Of a DNA stretch of 40,858 bases, positions 15,663 to 26,698 are shown one piece after another. The stretch's first letter is position 1, and the number at the start of each line of letters is the position of its first letter. The notes beneath the pieces were generated by a model that worked only from the letters and a program-made list of their open reading frames with translations, did no database searches and was not told the DNA's origin. The position numbers and the translations under genes are program-made. The stretch is from Paludibacteraceae bacterium (GTDB lineage: Bacteria; Bacteroidota; Bacteroidia; Bacteroidales; Paludibacteraceae). Where the stretch lies: contig JAIKXR010000137.1 of NCBI GenBank assembly GCA_024683975.1, positions 1 through 40,858 of the forward strand, written 5' to 3'.

Positions 15663-18600
15663 TTAATTAATTTTATTTACATATCCTTTACTGTACAAGG
15701 ATTCGAGCACTACTGATTTTGTCAAACGTACTGCAGCACCGGATCCTGTACTCCGTTCCATCCGGACAACTACAGCCAAGGGATGTTTTCCATCTTGGCT
15801 CTCCACAAAAAACATATACCAGCCGTCGTTGGGCTTCTCAATAAGCGGACGAGTGTGATATCTTCTGGTCCACTTGTTGTAATAACGTATTTCCTTTACC
15901 CTGCGCTCGCGTTCAGGAGTGCCGGTCTTTCCTCCGACAAAGGATGGAAGAACTATTCCATTTCTGCTCCTTTGATTTGCAGACTCTCCCTTCATATAAT
16001 CTTTTAATATATTGGCCGAACTCGAAGATAAAAGTTGAACATCGCCAGCCTCGATATTATCTTTAGCATACTTGTTGGACGGAAGAAGGAATTGAGTATA
16101 TGGCATCTTGCCATCATTAACTACAGCTGACGCAATACGAGCCATATTCAGAGGAGATGCTTGAAGTTCATATCCGCTATAACCTTGCCCCCACGCCCAA
16201 CGCCATTCTCCTTCATTCATTTTCTTATGCACATCATCCTCAATGCGCTTAGCGTATTTAACGAGCGCCTTACCCTGATTCTGACGTATCTTCTCACGGA
16301 AGGCTCCTTGTTTATCCTTATCCACTGCATAGCGCAGATAGTATGGTGCTATTCCTCCCACACTAACACCAACTGCTTCGTAAACACTATCTAATGCCCA
16401 ATAAAGATCGTTCTCATTCACAAGATTAATAAAATAGCAGTTAGAAGAATAGACGATGGCGTCCCTCATAGAAACCCTATACCCATGTGGTTCCGGGGCT
16501 TTTCCGGTCTCTATAATATCTTCAGCAGTTACTAAATACATCTTATCAGCAGCAGATGTTCCCAGCGCCTCAAAACCAGACATAGCAGACATTACTTTCG
16601 CTGTAGAACCTGGCATTGTCTGATAGGTCAAACCCAAATCTCGCTCTGTATACGCTTGCCAACTCTTGGGCTTGTAATTGTCTGAATAACTATAATGACC
16701 TTGTGCATCTTCTTCTCTTAACCTCCGATAGTCCGGTAGAGGATAGTTCGCTGAGGACAATAGTTCTCCATTCTCTGCGTCAAGAACCACAACTGAAATA
16801 CGAAGCAAATTATTATTCTTCAATACAGGAGTCTGCTCTACATAATTCGAAATCCTATTCTGCAAATCGGTTTGTAATGCAGCATCAAGCGTCAAGTGTA
16901 AATCAAAATCCCCATCACGTACATCCTTGTTATGTCTACGCAAAGGCTTACCGTTAATGCCGGTCTTTAAGTACTTTATCAAATCACTATTGTCCCTCAT
17001 ACGATACGCAATAACTGTATCACGCGTGCCAGACGTTACATACCGGAAACCAGATTGTACAGAACCGGCCAATTTGACTTTGACAGGCTTATGTTGCTTG
17101 TCATATAAGTTGTTATCATAATCGCGCAAGTAAGACAAGTGTTGTGCTTCCGCCATATAACCAATCGGATTATCCTCGTTATAAGTGAAGAACAAACCCG
17201 TATTTTGGTCACCCAACATGAAGTACAAATGCTCCCCAAAAGGATAGTAGCGCCTTGTATGAGATGCATAGATTTTATTTAGACAAGAGTCTGCCACTCC
17301 TGCTTTTACGAGCAATAAATGTACATCTTCATCCTTAAGTTTATCTTTATCACTGGTGGCAAGCAATACACCATTACGGTCATAAATATTACCAGCCCAC
17401 ATCTCTTTGGTAAGCAAAGCTATACGAGGATTATATTCTATTATTGGAAAACCTTCACGCGAGTAGACAAATGCAGGATGAACGAGCGTTTTTCCTCTTG
17501 CCCACAACGCATAATACTGCCATACGCACAAGGTGAATAAGGCTAAAACAATGAAAGACCATGTAACGATTGAAATAGGATAGTTATAGTCTCCCACACT
17601 CCGGCGGCGCACTTCCTCTTGCACTCCATTCATTACCTCATTCCTTGTGCTCATTGAGAGAGAAAGCACAATGGCGAATGCAGTCAAGTTCAGCACCATA
17701 CTAACACGACCGTAACTAAGGAACGGTACGGTAATACCAGTCAGCGGTATCATACCACTGCTACCCAATGCTATAATGAAGAATTGCACCGCAGTCACAA
17801 CTGCGACACCCATGCAAAAATAAAAAGCAAACGGATGCCCGACACGATAACCAATCAAAACTATCCTGCGCAATAATAGAGCAATCGCAACAACAACGAG
17901 CAGCAACCCCAACCATCCCAATTGCTCTCCAATGGATGACAGGATCATGTCTGTGTGAAAGGCAGGAATTAAATTTGGATTGCCATCTCCCAAGCCTTGA
18001 CCTGTCATGCCTCCGGTTGCGATTGCCCACAACCCATTCGCAACCTGAGTGTTGCTTACCGCAGCATTTTTGGCTCTTTTTAAATCAGACCCGTCTGCCA
18101 TCTGCCAATCTCCCCATGTGTTGACGCACATGCGCGTGCGTTGTTCAAAACGCTCCGCCGTATCAGTATCACGCACATAAGGAATTTGTTTGGCAACATC
18201 TCCTCCAAAGATTAAGGCGAATACAAGAAGATTTATTATAAAAGCAGACTCGAAAAATTGTTTATGCCATGTTATACCAAAGAGAACCCAGACAACAAAC
18301 CAAAGCAATGCGAAAACAAGTGTGTTCCCAATAACAGATCCGATGAAAATGAACACAGCAAAACTGATAATACCATATATCATTATAGCGAAGTCGCATG
18401 TGAAGATACGTTTCCATTTATCAATATCTGAAAGATTCTCAAGATTCACTTTGGACTTAACCAGTGAGTAAAGCAATACAAAGGTAACTCCCACTACAAC
18501 CGCTGGCCCCATGTCGCCGAGTACAGCATAAATTAGTACTAAAAACACCAGACCGCCTATGACCCAACCGAGAGTTCGAATCTTATCCCAAACCCGCGTT

Positions 18601-20123
18601 CGGTTTGGTTGCGAATATGCTATAATTGTGTCAGCATTCTGCGTAAAGAAAGCTGCCATGAAGAAAAGAATCAAATATTTTGCAATCTCACTTGGCTGAA
18701 AGGTAAGACCTCCAAGGCTCAAATTGACTTTCATTCCTCCAATCTCTCTACCAAGAGGTGTCCACAAAAGACCTGTAAGAATTATAGCAAAAAACATCCA
18801 GCCAAACCCCTTTGGAGCCATGTCAATAAACTTTAGAATTTGTTTATTGATTTTACTAAGAAATGGCAGATTAAAAATAGCAAATGGCAGAGAAAGCAAA
18901 AGAAGGAATAATGCTCCCAATTTTTTATACCATGCACCATACCCTTTTAGCACTGGAACAAGCCATGAGACTTTCTGCTTGTATGGAAGGAATAACCAAC
19001 GCAAGACTTGCATCGGTATGTCAAAGTCGAACTTATACCCTCCCTGATATAACTTTACGAAATCGACAAACTGAAAGAGTATTATAATTCCAACTCCGAT
19101 CAATACACCAGTTGCCATTTCCGCACCGCGTAATTCCTCGGTGAGAGGATTCTGAATGGCAAACATAATAATCACGCACAATCCTGACAAGAACATAACC
19201 GAAGCCAACAACAGCGGGTCAAAATTGCGCTTGCGCCGAACCATTACAATTGCCAACAGCCACCATGCCAGCAGAACCAATACAAACCATTTAATAACTT
19301 CGGCCTTAAACTCCGAAGGCGTACGCACCGTTATGGTTCCGTCGTTCTTAATCTGCCTAAGAGTAGCATTGTCAATCATCTGTATCCGATGTTCGACCTG
19401 CTCGAATCTAAACGTAACATCCTTTCCGAATTTTCCCTCCTTGATACCTTTAGATGAACCATATTCAAACCCTCGTTTAATTGGCAAAACACTATACGCC
19501 TTTTTTCTGTCCAAGCCTTTAAAAGTTACTTGACCTAACGAATCGGACTTTGCATAAGCGACTACGTTAGCTACAGCATGTCCAGAAGAATCGGTCGAAT
19601 ACTCTGTTAGTGGAATAATAATATCTGCAAAATCTTGCGCTTCCTTCGAATGAATTTGCACGGTAATTATTCCATCCGATCCCTCTTTACAATCACCAAG
19701 TTTGACGGAACATGACATCGAATCAAGCGGAGGAAAACTCTGTAACAAACCTATAGCTTGATTTGACTTTTCCAATTTTTCCGTCAGCACGTGCGCTGAA
19801 TCTGCAACAAGTGCCGGCACTTTGCCATAAGCCCTCTTTTGGAGATGGTACAAATTGCTATACTTAAGGCCACGGCGTAACCTTGCTGTCAATGTATCAG
19901 CTATGAAGTCCGCATCACGCCGATTGGCAACATAGTGGTTGTTTGCCAAAACATCCGATAATTTGTCCCGAGATAGATCGCGAGATAAATTAACCGTGCT
20001 ATAATTTTCATAATTCTCCTCGACTATTGTAAATCGAGGACCAAGATTATGAAAGTAGAGAAACAACATGCTGCACAAAATAAGTGTAGCTATGAGCATT
20101 GCATACTTTGAGAAAGATTTCAT
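15663..20123 (-). CDS. SEDS glycosyltransferase (RodA/FtsW) fused to a class B PBP
   Basis: One polypeptide of about 1486 residues joins the two enzymes of peptidoglycan polymerisation and cross-linking. Residues 1-280: a membrane span, then an extracytoplasmic domain with an Ig-like part. Residues 280-830: a SEDS core with FQPSEIAKYLILFFMA, LGDMGPAVVVG, GGMTGQGLGDGNPNLIPAFH, SIGEQLGWLG and PFLSYGRVSMV, all matching RodA/FtsW. Near 850 a new membrane span leads into a transpeptidase with active-site SxxK as STAK (about 1177), SxN as SSN (about 1227) and KTGT (about 1400). RodA-PBP2 and FtsW-FtsI usually act as separate paired proteins. The ATG at 20123 is preceded by an in-frame GTG. The gene heads the operon that carries kinase, phosphatase and FHA genes. 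Confidence 0.95.
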   Translation of the reverse strand: MKSFSKYAMLIATLILCSMLFLYFHNLGPRFTIVEENYENYSTVNLSRDLSRDKLSDVLANNHYVANRRDADFIADTLTARLRRGLKYSNLYHLQKRAYGKVPALVADSAHVLTEKLEKSNQAIGLLQSFPPLDSMSCSVKLGDCKEGSDGIITVQIHSKEAQDFADIIIPLTEYSTDSSGHAVANVVAYAKSDSLGQVTFKGLDRKKAYSVLPIKRGFEYGSSKGIKEGKFGKDVTFRFEQVEHRIQMIDNATLRQIKNDGTITVRTPSEFKAEVIKWFVLVLLAWWLLAIVMVRRKRNFDPLLLASVMFLSGLCVIIMFAIQNPLTEELRGAEMATGVLIGVGIIILFQFVDFVKLYQGGYKFDFDIPMQVLRWLFLPYKQKVSWLVPVLKGYGAWYKKLGALFLLLLSLPFAIFNLPFLSKINKQILKFIDMAPKGFGWMFFAIILTGLLWTPLGREIGGMKVNLSLGGLTFQPSEIAKYLILFFMAAFFTQNADTIIAYSQPNRTRVWDKIRTLGWVIGGLVFLVLIYAVLGDMGPAVVVGVTFVLLYSLVKSKVNLENLSDIDKWKRIFTCDFAIMIYGIISFAVFIFIGSVIGNTLVFALLWFVVWVLFGITWHKQFFESAFIINLLVFALIFGGDVAKQIPYVRDTDTAERFEQRTRMCVNTWGDWQMADGSDLKRAKNAAVSNTQVANGLWAIATGGMTGQGLGDGNPNLIPAFHTDMILSSIGEQLGWLGLLLVVVAIALLLRRIVLIGYRVGHPFAFYFCMGVAVVTAVQFFIIALGSSGMIPLTGITVPFLSYGRVSMVLNLTAFAIVLSLSMSTRNEVMNGVQEEVRRRSVGDYNYPISIVTWSFIVLALFTLCVWQYYALWARGKTLVHPAFVYSREGFPIIEYNPRIALLTKEMWAGNIYDRNGVLLATSDKDKLKDEDVHLLLVKAGVADSCLNKIYASHTRRYYPFGEHLYFMLGDQNTGLFFTYNEDNPIGYMAEAQHLSYLRDYDNNLYDKQHKPVKVKLAGSVQSGFRYVTSGTRDTVIAYRMRDNSDLIKYLKTGINGKPLRRHNKDVRDGDFDLHLTLDAALQTDLQNRISNYVEQTPVLKNNNLLRISVVVLDAENGELLSSANYPLPDYRRLREEDAQGHYSYSDNYKPKSWQAYTERDLGLTYQTMPGSTAKVMSAMSGFEALGTSAADKMYLVTAEDIIETGKAPEPHGYRVSMRDAIVYSSNCYFINLVNENDLYWALDSVYEAVGVSVGGIAPYYLRYAVDKDKQGAFREKIRQNQGKALVKYAKRIEDDVHKKMNEGEWRWAWGQGYSGYELQASPLNMARIASAVVNDGKMPYTQFLLPSNKYAKDNIEAGDVQLLSSSSANILKDYMKGESANQRSRNGIVLPSFVGGKTGTPERERRVKEIRYYNKWTRRYHTRPLIEKPNDGWYMFFVESQDGKHPLAVVVRMERSTGSGAAVRLTKSVVLESLYSKGYVNKIN

Positions 20124-20142
20124 CACGCAATATGGTTTTAAG

Positions 20143-20217
20143 TTACTTCTTAGGACAAACTACCATCTTGAGCGTCCCACAATAAGGGCATGTTATAACG
20201 TAAGCCTGCGTGTTCAT
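20143..20217 (-). CDS. 24-residue zinc-ribbon-like ORF leading the operon
   Basis: ATG 20217 to TAA 20143 encodes MNTQAYVITCPYCGTLKMVV followed by CPKK. CPYCG plus a later Cys-Pro resembles a zinc ribbon with only three cysteines, as if the second knuckle were lost. It lies 19 bases upstream of the SEDS-PBP start and 36 bases after the candidate promoter, where a leader peptide or the stub of an older gene would be expected. It may be a real small protein, a remnant or chance. Confidence 0.4.
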   Translation of the reverse strand: MNTQAYVITCPYCGTLKMVVCPKK

Positions 20218-20252
20218 TTGCCATTAAATTTAAGACACAACAAATATGGGCG

Positions 20253-20284
20253 CGAAATTACAAAAAAAAATCCGTAATTGCAAG
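20253..20284 (-). promoter_or_regulatory. Candidate promoter of the kinase/PBP operon
   Basis: On the minus strand CTTG (20284-20281) and TAATTTCG (20260-20253) are 20 bases apart, one mismatch each from the Bacteroidetes consensus TTTG/TAnnTTTG. This is the best match in the 340-base gap between ligA and the SEDS-PBP gene. The rest of that gap, 20285-20464, is very AT-rich and shows nothing else I can name. Confidence 0.4.
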
Positions 20285-20464
20285 TTTTAAAACTAAAAAT
20301 TATTTTGCAACCATTTTTGACAACACTCCGTTAAAAACGAACTTAATTTATTAAAAATAAATGCTTTATTTGAAATATTTTAGTATCTGAAAATTTGGTC
20401 AAGTGGGAGAAATGTTTTTACTCGGATGTCTGTTTTGATAGAGGTATGCGTCAATCACAACGCT

Positions 20465-22486
<2,022 letters not shown>

Positions 22487-22489
22487 CTA

Positions 22490-24055
22490 TCAATTGTCAA
22501 TTATCAATTTCCTATGCTTCACTTCACCGTTTGCATAAACGTGTATCACGTATATCCCTGCTTTCCAATCGCTTGTCGGCAGCGTGTAAGTCTCGCTTTC
22601 TATCTTCCTCTCCATCATCTCCCGTCCTTGCATATCATATACTCTCACGTAACCTCCAGCCGCATTATCCACACTCAAATAACCATCTGCAAACAATATA
22701 TCCGCCCTGCTCACGATCTCCGCTTCCATCGAAACGCCCGCCTTACTCAGATTCAGCCCCACCAATATCGGGTCGTGGTCCGAGTATCTGAACATCGTCC
22801 CGTCATCCGACTTGTCATAGGTGTAACTGTCCCGCTCGTCTGAATTGATATGATAAGCCGTCATTCCGGTCACCTGTGGAAGCATGGTGGCTGTTGCTAA
22901 CGCATGGTCCAAATAACCCGCCTCACCATAATAAGTGTAACTGTAACTGCTGTCCTTGTGATAATATCTGTGCAAATCGGTCATCCCGTAATCGGTCAAT
23001 ATGCGTATGGGATCCTCCTTCGCGTATGCGTTCAAGTCGCCCATCACCAAAAAGTCCTCATCACCGATAAAATATCTGAAACTCTCATACTCTGTCAGCA
23101 GCGATTGTGCCTCCCGCACCCTGTCACCGTTATATGTGCTCTGACCATCACCCTTATCCGCATTGTCACCGCTCCCATAACCGGATTTGGCTTTGAAATG
23201 ATTGACACTCAACACAAAACGCTCACCCGTGGATTTCTCTTCAAAACATTGCATCGTCTTCCTGTACTTGACTCCCGTACTGTTCCATCTCAAATCCCCG
23301 TAGGTGTTCACAGTCTGCACACAATACACATAACCTGCCTTCGTATAACTGCCGTTAGCCGTTGTTCCGTCATCCACGTAAGTGTATGTCCTCCCTGTCG
23401 CTTTCGTCAAATCCGCCGCTAACTCTTTTAAGGCCGACTGCCCCATCTCAATCTCCACAAAACCGTATATGTCAGCACCTATCTTCGCCAAAGCCTGACT
23501 TACTTTCCTCCGCTGTGCCTCATGCTCGCTCTGCGAATCAGGACCGTAACCGGTACCCAGATTCTCCACAAGATAATACTCCAGATTAGCCGCACATACC
23601 AACAGGCTGTGTTTGCCTCGCTTGTCTATTGCGACCACATCATATCCTGCCAATATGTCCTCCCTCGTATTGCCTATCCAAGTTCCGCTCACCAATGTCA
23701 TCGAACCGGTCGATGTGACATTCACCACACCGTCACGCAACCTCTCGCCCATCCTGTGATAACCGCTCACACCTGACAACACCACCGAACCACTCTGATT
23801 CATGCTCAATAGGGAACTGTATTCAGCCGACCCCGGCAACACCTGATTGGTAGGCGAATACAACCGTCTCGGACTTATCCTGTAACCGCCATAGTTGTTC
23901 GTTATATACCACTCATCCGCCAGTTTCACTTGCTTCCCCACATACTGACTGAGCTGGCTCGTGGTCCACCCCTCTTTGTCACTAACAGTCAATATCGTCT
24001 GTGCCGGAAGAGACACACACAATAATAACAGATATATGACTGACGCTTTTTTCAT
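22490..24055 (-). CDS. Secreted endonuclease/exonuclease/phosphatase-family nuclease
   Basis: The 521-residue product has a signal peptide (MKKASVIYLLLLCVSLPAQT), an N-terminal beta domain that resembles nucleic-acid-binding OB folds of extracellular nucleases, and a catalytic EEP domain. Visible motifs are GFVEIEMG (metal-binding Glu), LSVNHFKAKSG, VMGDLNAYAKEDP and YSDHDPILVGL. The last 80 residues (YVRVYDMQGREMMERKIESE to the end KLIIDN) look like a type A sorting domain of the type IX secretion system, so it is probably exported to the cell surface. It is promoter-proximal to ligA in a two-gene unit, which is an odd pairing of a surface nuclease with a replication enzyme. Confidence 0.92.
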   Translation of the reverse strand: MKKASVIYLLLLCVSLPAQTILTVSDKEGWTTSQLSQYVGKQVKLADEWYITNNYGGYRISPRRLYSPTNQVLPGSAEYSSLLSMNQSGSVVLSGVSGYHRMGERLRDGVVNVTSTGSMTLVSGTWIGNTREDILAGYDVVAIDKRGKHSLLVCAANLEYYLVENLGTGYGPDSQSEHEAQRRKVSQALAKIGADIYGFVEIEMGQSALKELAADLTKATGRTYTYVDDGTTANGSYTKAGYVYCVQTVNTYGDLRWNSTGVKYRKTMQCFEEKSTGERFVLSVNHFKAKSGYGSGDNADKGDGQSTYNGDRVREAQSLLTEYESFRYFIGDEDFLVMGDLNAYAKEDPIRILTDYGMTDLHRYYHKDSSYSYTYYGEAGYLDHALATATMLPQVTGMTAYHINSDERDSYTYDKSDDGTMFRYSDHDPILVGLNLSKAGVSMEAEIVSRADILFADGYLSVDNAAGGYVRVYDMQGREMMERKIESETYTLPTSDWKAGIYVIHVYANGEVKHRKLIIDN

Positions 24056-24147
24056 GATTCCAATTCACTGCTTATTTATCCCTCACTCTTTGTACGCTAT
24101 GGTACGCACAAGGTCAGGCGGTGACATCAAAAGCACACCGAAAGCCG

Positions 24148-24178
24148 CAAAATTACTCCTTTTTCCACATTATGACAA
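24148..24178 (-). promoter_or_regulatory. Promoter of the nuclease-ligA unit
   Basis: On the minus strand TTTG (24178-24175) and TAATTTTG (24155-24148) are 19 bases apart, a full match to the Bacteroidetes consensus. The leader to the nuclease ATG at 24055 is about 85 bases. It is back to back with the ssrA promoter. Confidence 0.7.
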
Positions 24179-24195
24179 AAAAATCACTGATTTTC

Positions 24196-24226
24196 TTTGA
24201 CAATCACAAAATTTGTCGTACTTTTG
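24196..24226 (+). promoter_or_regulatory. Promoter of tmRNA
   Basis: TTTG (24196-24199) and TACTTTTG (24219-24226) are 19 bases apart, a perfect consensus promoter about 30 bases upstream of the tmRNA 5' end. Confidence 0.85.
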
Positions 24227-24256
24227 CGCACTTTTCTGAACGAAAACTCCTTACAT

Positions 24257-24649
24257 GGGGATATTCCGGTTTTGACAGCAAGCCGAATAGGTACGTAAGC
24301 ATGTCGGACACGAACACCGGCCGTTATCACGGGTTCAAAGCAAATTTAACTGGCAACTACGAAGTAGCTCTCGCAGCCTGATCGAAGTATAGTAGATCGC
24401 TTTATTGGGGTACAAGGTATCTCATCGGGACGTCTCTCCAAGCCCTTGTCTTGAGGCTTAAGGATAAAGAGGCGCAGCAATATCAAGACTAACCTTTGCA
24501 AGCTGCGATGCACAGGCGAAACTCAAGCAGATAAGGCAACGACCGGAGGCTTGGACCAAAGTCGTTGCACGAAAAGACAAACCAAGACAAGCATGTAGAA
24601 AGCGTATGGATTCCTTGTTTGGACGCGGGTTCGACTCCCGCTATCTCCA
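24257..24649 (+). ncRNA. ssrA: tmRNA
   Basis: tmRNA frees stalled ribosomes and tags their product for proteolysis. The 5' end GGGGATATTCCGG pairs with the 3' end TATCTCC (24642-24648) to form the tRNA-like acceptor stem, with a GGTTCGACTCC T-arm just before it. The tag frame starts at the resume codon GCA (24340) and ends TGA (24379-24381), coding ANLTGNYEVALAA; the ALAA end is usual for tmRNA tags. The terminal CCA is not encoded. One-piece organisation is retained. Confidence 0.95.
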
Positions 24650-24663
24650 CACTATTGAACATT

Positions 24664-24690
24664 GAGACATAATCCGTTATGTCTCTTTCT
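24664..24690 (+). terminator. Terminator after tmRNA
   Basis: A perfect nine-pair stem GAGACATAA-TCCG-TTATGTCTC is followed by TTTCTT. The fbp gene begins 18 bases later, so fbp may depend on read-through or on a promoter I cannot see. Confidence 0.75.
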
Positions 24691-24707
24691 TATATGACAT
24701 CCGACTT

Positions 24708-26690
24708 ATGACTGTCACATCCTCTATCAAAGCTGACGAACGATTCCTGCGCCTCCTCGCCGACAAGTTCCCGAACAGTAGTGCCGCCGTCACCGAAATC
24801 ATCAACCTCAAAGCCATACTCTCACTGCCCAAAGGCACCGAACATTTTGTCAGCGACCTGCACGGCGCATCTACCGAGTTCTTACACATGCTAAAAAACG
24901 CCTCAGGTGTTGTCAGACGCAAAGTGGACGATATCTACGGCGACACACTCTCCGAAGAAGAGAAACGCGCACTATGCGCACTCATCTACTACCCTGACGA
25001 ACGTATCGAACTTGAGCATACTCTACACAGGACACCCGAAGACTTCAACGCTTTTTACAAACGGCGTATACAGCAGGTCATCAATGTCGCACGCGCCGTA
25101 ACCGTCAAATACACACGCTCAAAAGTCAGAAAACTCCTGCCAAAAGCCTACGCTTACGTCATTGAGGAACTCCTGCACGAAAGCACCACAGAGAAAGACC
25201 GGTCGCACTACTTCGAGTCAATCATTGACGCAATCATCGACATCGGCGCAGCCGAACAACTCATCATCGCCACCTGTCACCTCATTCACGAACTCGCTAT
25301 TGACAAACTGCATGTCGTCGGCGATATCTATGACCGTGGACCGGGGGCGGAAAAAATAATGGACGTACTCAGCCGTTACCACAATTACGACATACAATGG
25401 GGCAACCACGACATCGAATGGATGGGAGCGGCAGCTGGCAATCTTGCTCTCATCGCCACAGTTCTGAGAGTGTCTATCCGATACGTCAATATCGAAACGC
25501 TTGAAGAAGGCTACGGTATCAACCTCCTCCCCCTCGCCACCTTCGCTATCGACACCTATGGCGATGACCCCTGCAGGGTCTTCCAAACCAAGGACTTTGA
25601 GAACAACCCCCGCCTCAAACGTTCGGCCGCACTGATGGCCAAGATGCACAAAGCCATCTCCATCATCCAGTTCAAACTCGAAGGACAGGAAATACTCAGG
25701 CACCCGGAATACCGTATGGACGACCGGCTCCTGCTCGACAAAATCAATTTCGATGACGCTACCATCACTGTAGGCAACCGCACCTATCCTTTGCTCGACT
25801 CCAACCTGCCCACTGTCAACCCACGTGACCCGTACGCTCTCTCACAGGAAGAGGAAGCGCTCATGTCCCAACTCGCACGGTCATTCCGCAAGTCCGAAAA
25901 ATTGCAACAACACCTGCACACTCTCTACCAGCACGGATCACTGTTCCTCTGCCACAACAATTTCCTACTCTACCACGCCGCCATTCCGCTCCTTCCCGAC
26001 GGCACTTTTATGCCGGTCAATGTATGCGGCAAGACAGTCTGCGGCAGAGAACTGATAGAACGCATCGATGATGTCATTCGCGATGCATACTACGGCAAAG
26101 GCAAAACAGATACCTATGCCGACTCCCTCGACTATATGTGGTATCTGTGGTGCGGAGAAGGCTCACCGCTGTTCAACAAGGACAAGATGACTACCTTCGA
26201 ACGCTATTTTATAGATGACAACGACATACAGAAAGAACAGAAAGGTGCCTACTATGAACTTGCCAACCGCAAAGACATCTGCGAAATGATTCTGCGTGAG
26301 TTCGGTATCGACCCCGGCAAAGGACGTATAGTCAACGGACATATACCCGTACGCACCCTCAAAGGAGAATCGCCTATGCGCGCCGAAGGCAAACGGTTCG
26401 TCATCGACGGCGGATTCAGCAAACCCTATCAGGAAAAAACAGGCATTGCCGGCTATACGCTCATCTACAACAGCCACGGAATCCAGCTCGTTGAACACGA
26501 CATGTTCGAGTCGAAACAAGAAGCCGTCAGCTCCGGATCGGATATCAACTCACGTATCGAACTGCAGGACTTTTCCGCCAAACGTGTCCTCATACGGGAT
26601 ACCGACAAAGGCAGGCTCCTCAAAGAACAGATACGCAACCTGCAACTTCTCGTACACGCATACGAACACGGAATAATCAAAGAACGCTAA
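24708..26690 (+). CDS. fbp: Fructose-1,6-bisphosphatase, class III
   Basis: This 660-residue enzyme dephosphorylates fructose-1,6-bisphosphate in gluconeogenesis. Its length and sequence fit the class III (Bacillus-type, Mn-dependent) family. The metallophosphatase signature is spread over HFVSDLHG (about 47-54), VVGDIYDRGPGAEKIMDVLS (about 204-223) and QWGNHDIEWMGAAAGN (about 230). Later motifs include VNGHIPVRTLKGESP and FVIDGGFSKPYQ. The start ATG lies just after the tmRNA terminator. The AraC-type gene follows eight bases after its stop and is probably co-transcribed. Confidence 0.96.
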   Translation: MTVTSSIKADERFLRLLADKFPNSSAAVTEIINLKAILSLPKGTEHFVSDLHGASTEFLHMLKNASGVVRRKVDDIYGDTLSEEEKRALCALIYYPDERIELEHTLHRTPEDFNAFYKRRIQQVINVARAVTVKYTRSKVRKLLPKAYAYVIEELLHESTTEKDRSHYFESIIDAIIDIGAAEQLIIATCHLIHELAIDKLHVVGDIYDRGPGAEKIMDVLSRYHNYDIQWGNHDIEWMGAAAGNLALIATVLRVSIRYVNIETLEEGYGINLLPLATFAIDTYGDDPCRVFQTKDFENNPRLKRSAALMAKMHKAISIIQFKLEGQEILRHPEYRMDDRLLLDKINFDDATITVGNRTYPLLDSNLPTVNPRDPYALSQEEEALMSQLARSFRKSEKLQQHLHTLYQHGSLFLCHNNFLLYHAAIPLLPDGTFMPVNVCGKTVCGRELIERIDDVIRDAYYGKGKTDTYADSLDYMWYLWCGEGSPLFNKDKMTTFERYFIDDNDIQKEQKGAYYELANRKDICEMILREFGIDPGKGRIVNGHIPVRTLKGESPMRAEGKRFVIDGGFSKPYQEKTGIAGYTLIYNSHGIQLVEHDMFESKQEAVSSGSDINSRIELQDFSAKRVLIRDTDKGRLLKEQIRNLQLLVHAYEHGIIKER

Positions 26691-26698
26691 TCTCTGAA

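Noticed and set aside
24121-24381. An 86-codon ORF ending at the tmRNA tag stop
   Set aside because: It runs through the ssrA promoter and 5' domain; only the 13-residue tag is translated.
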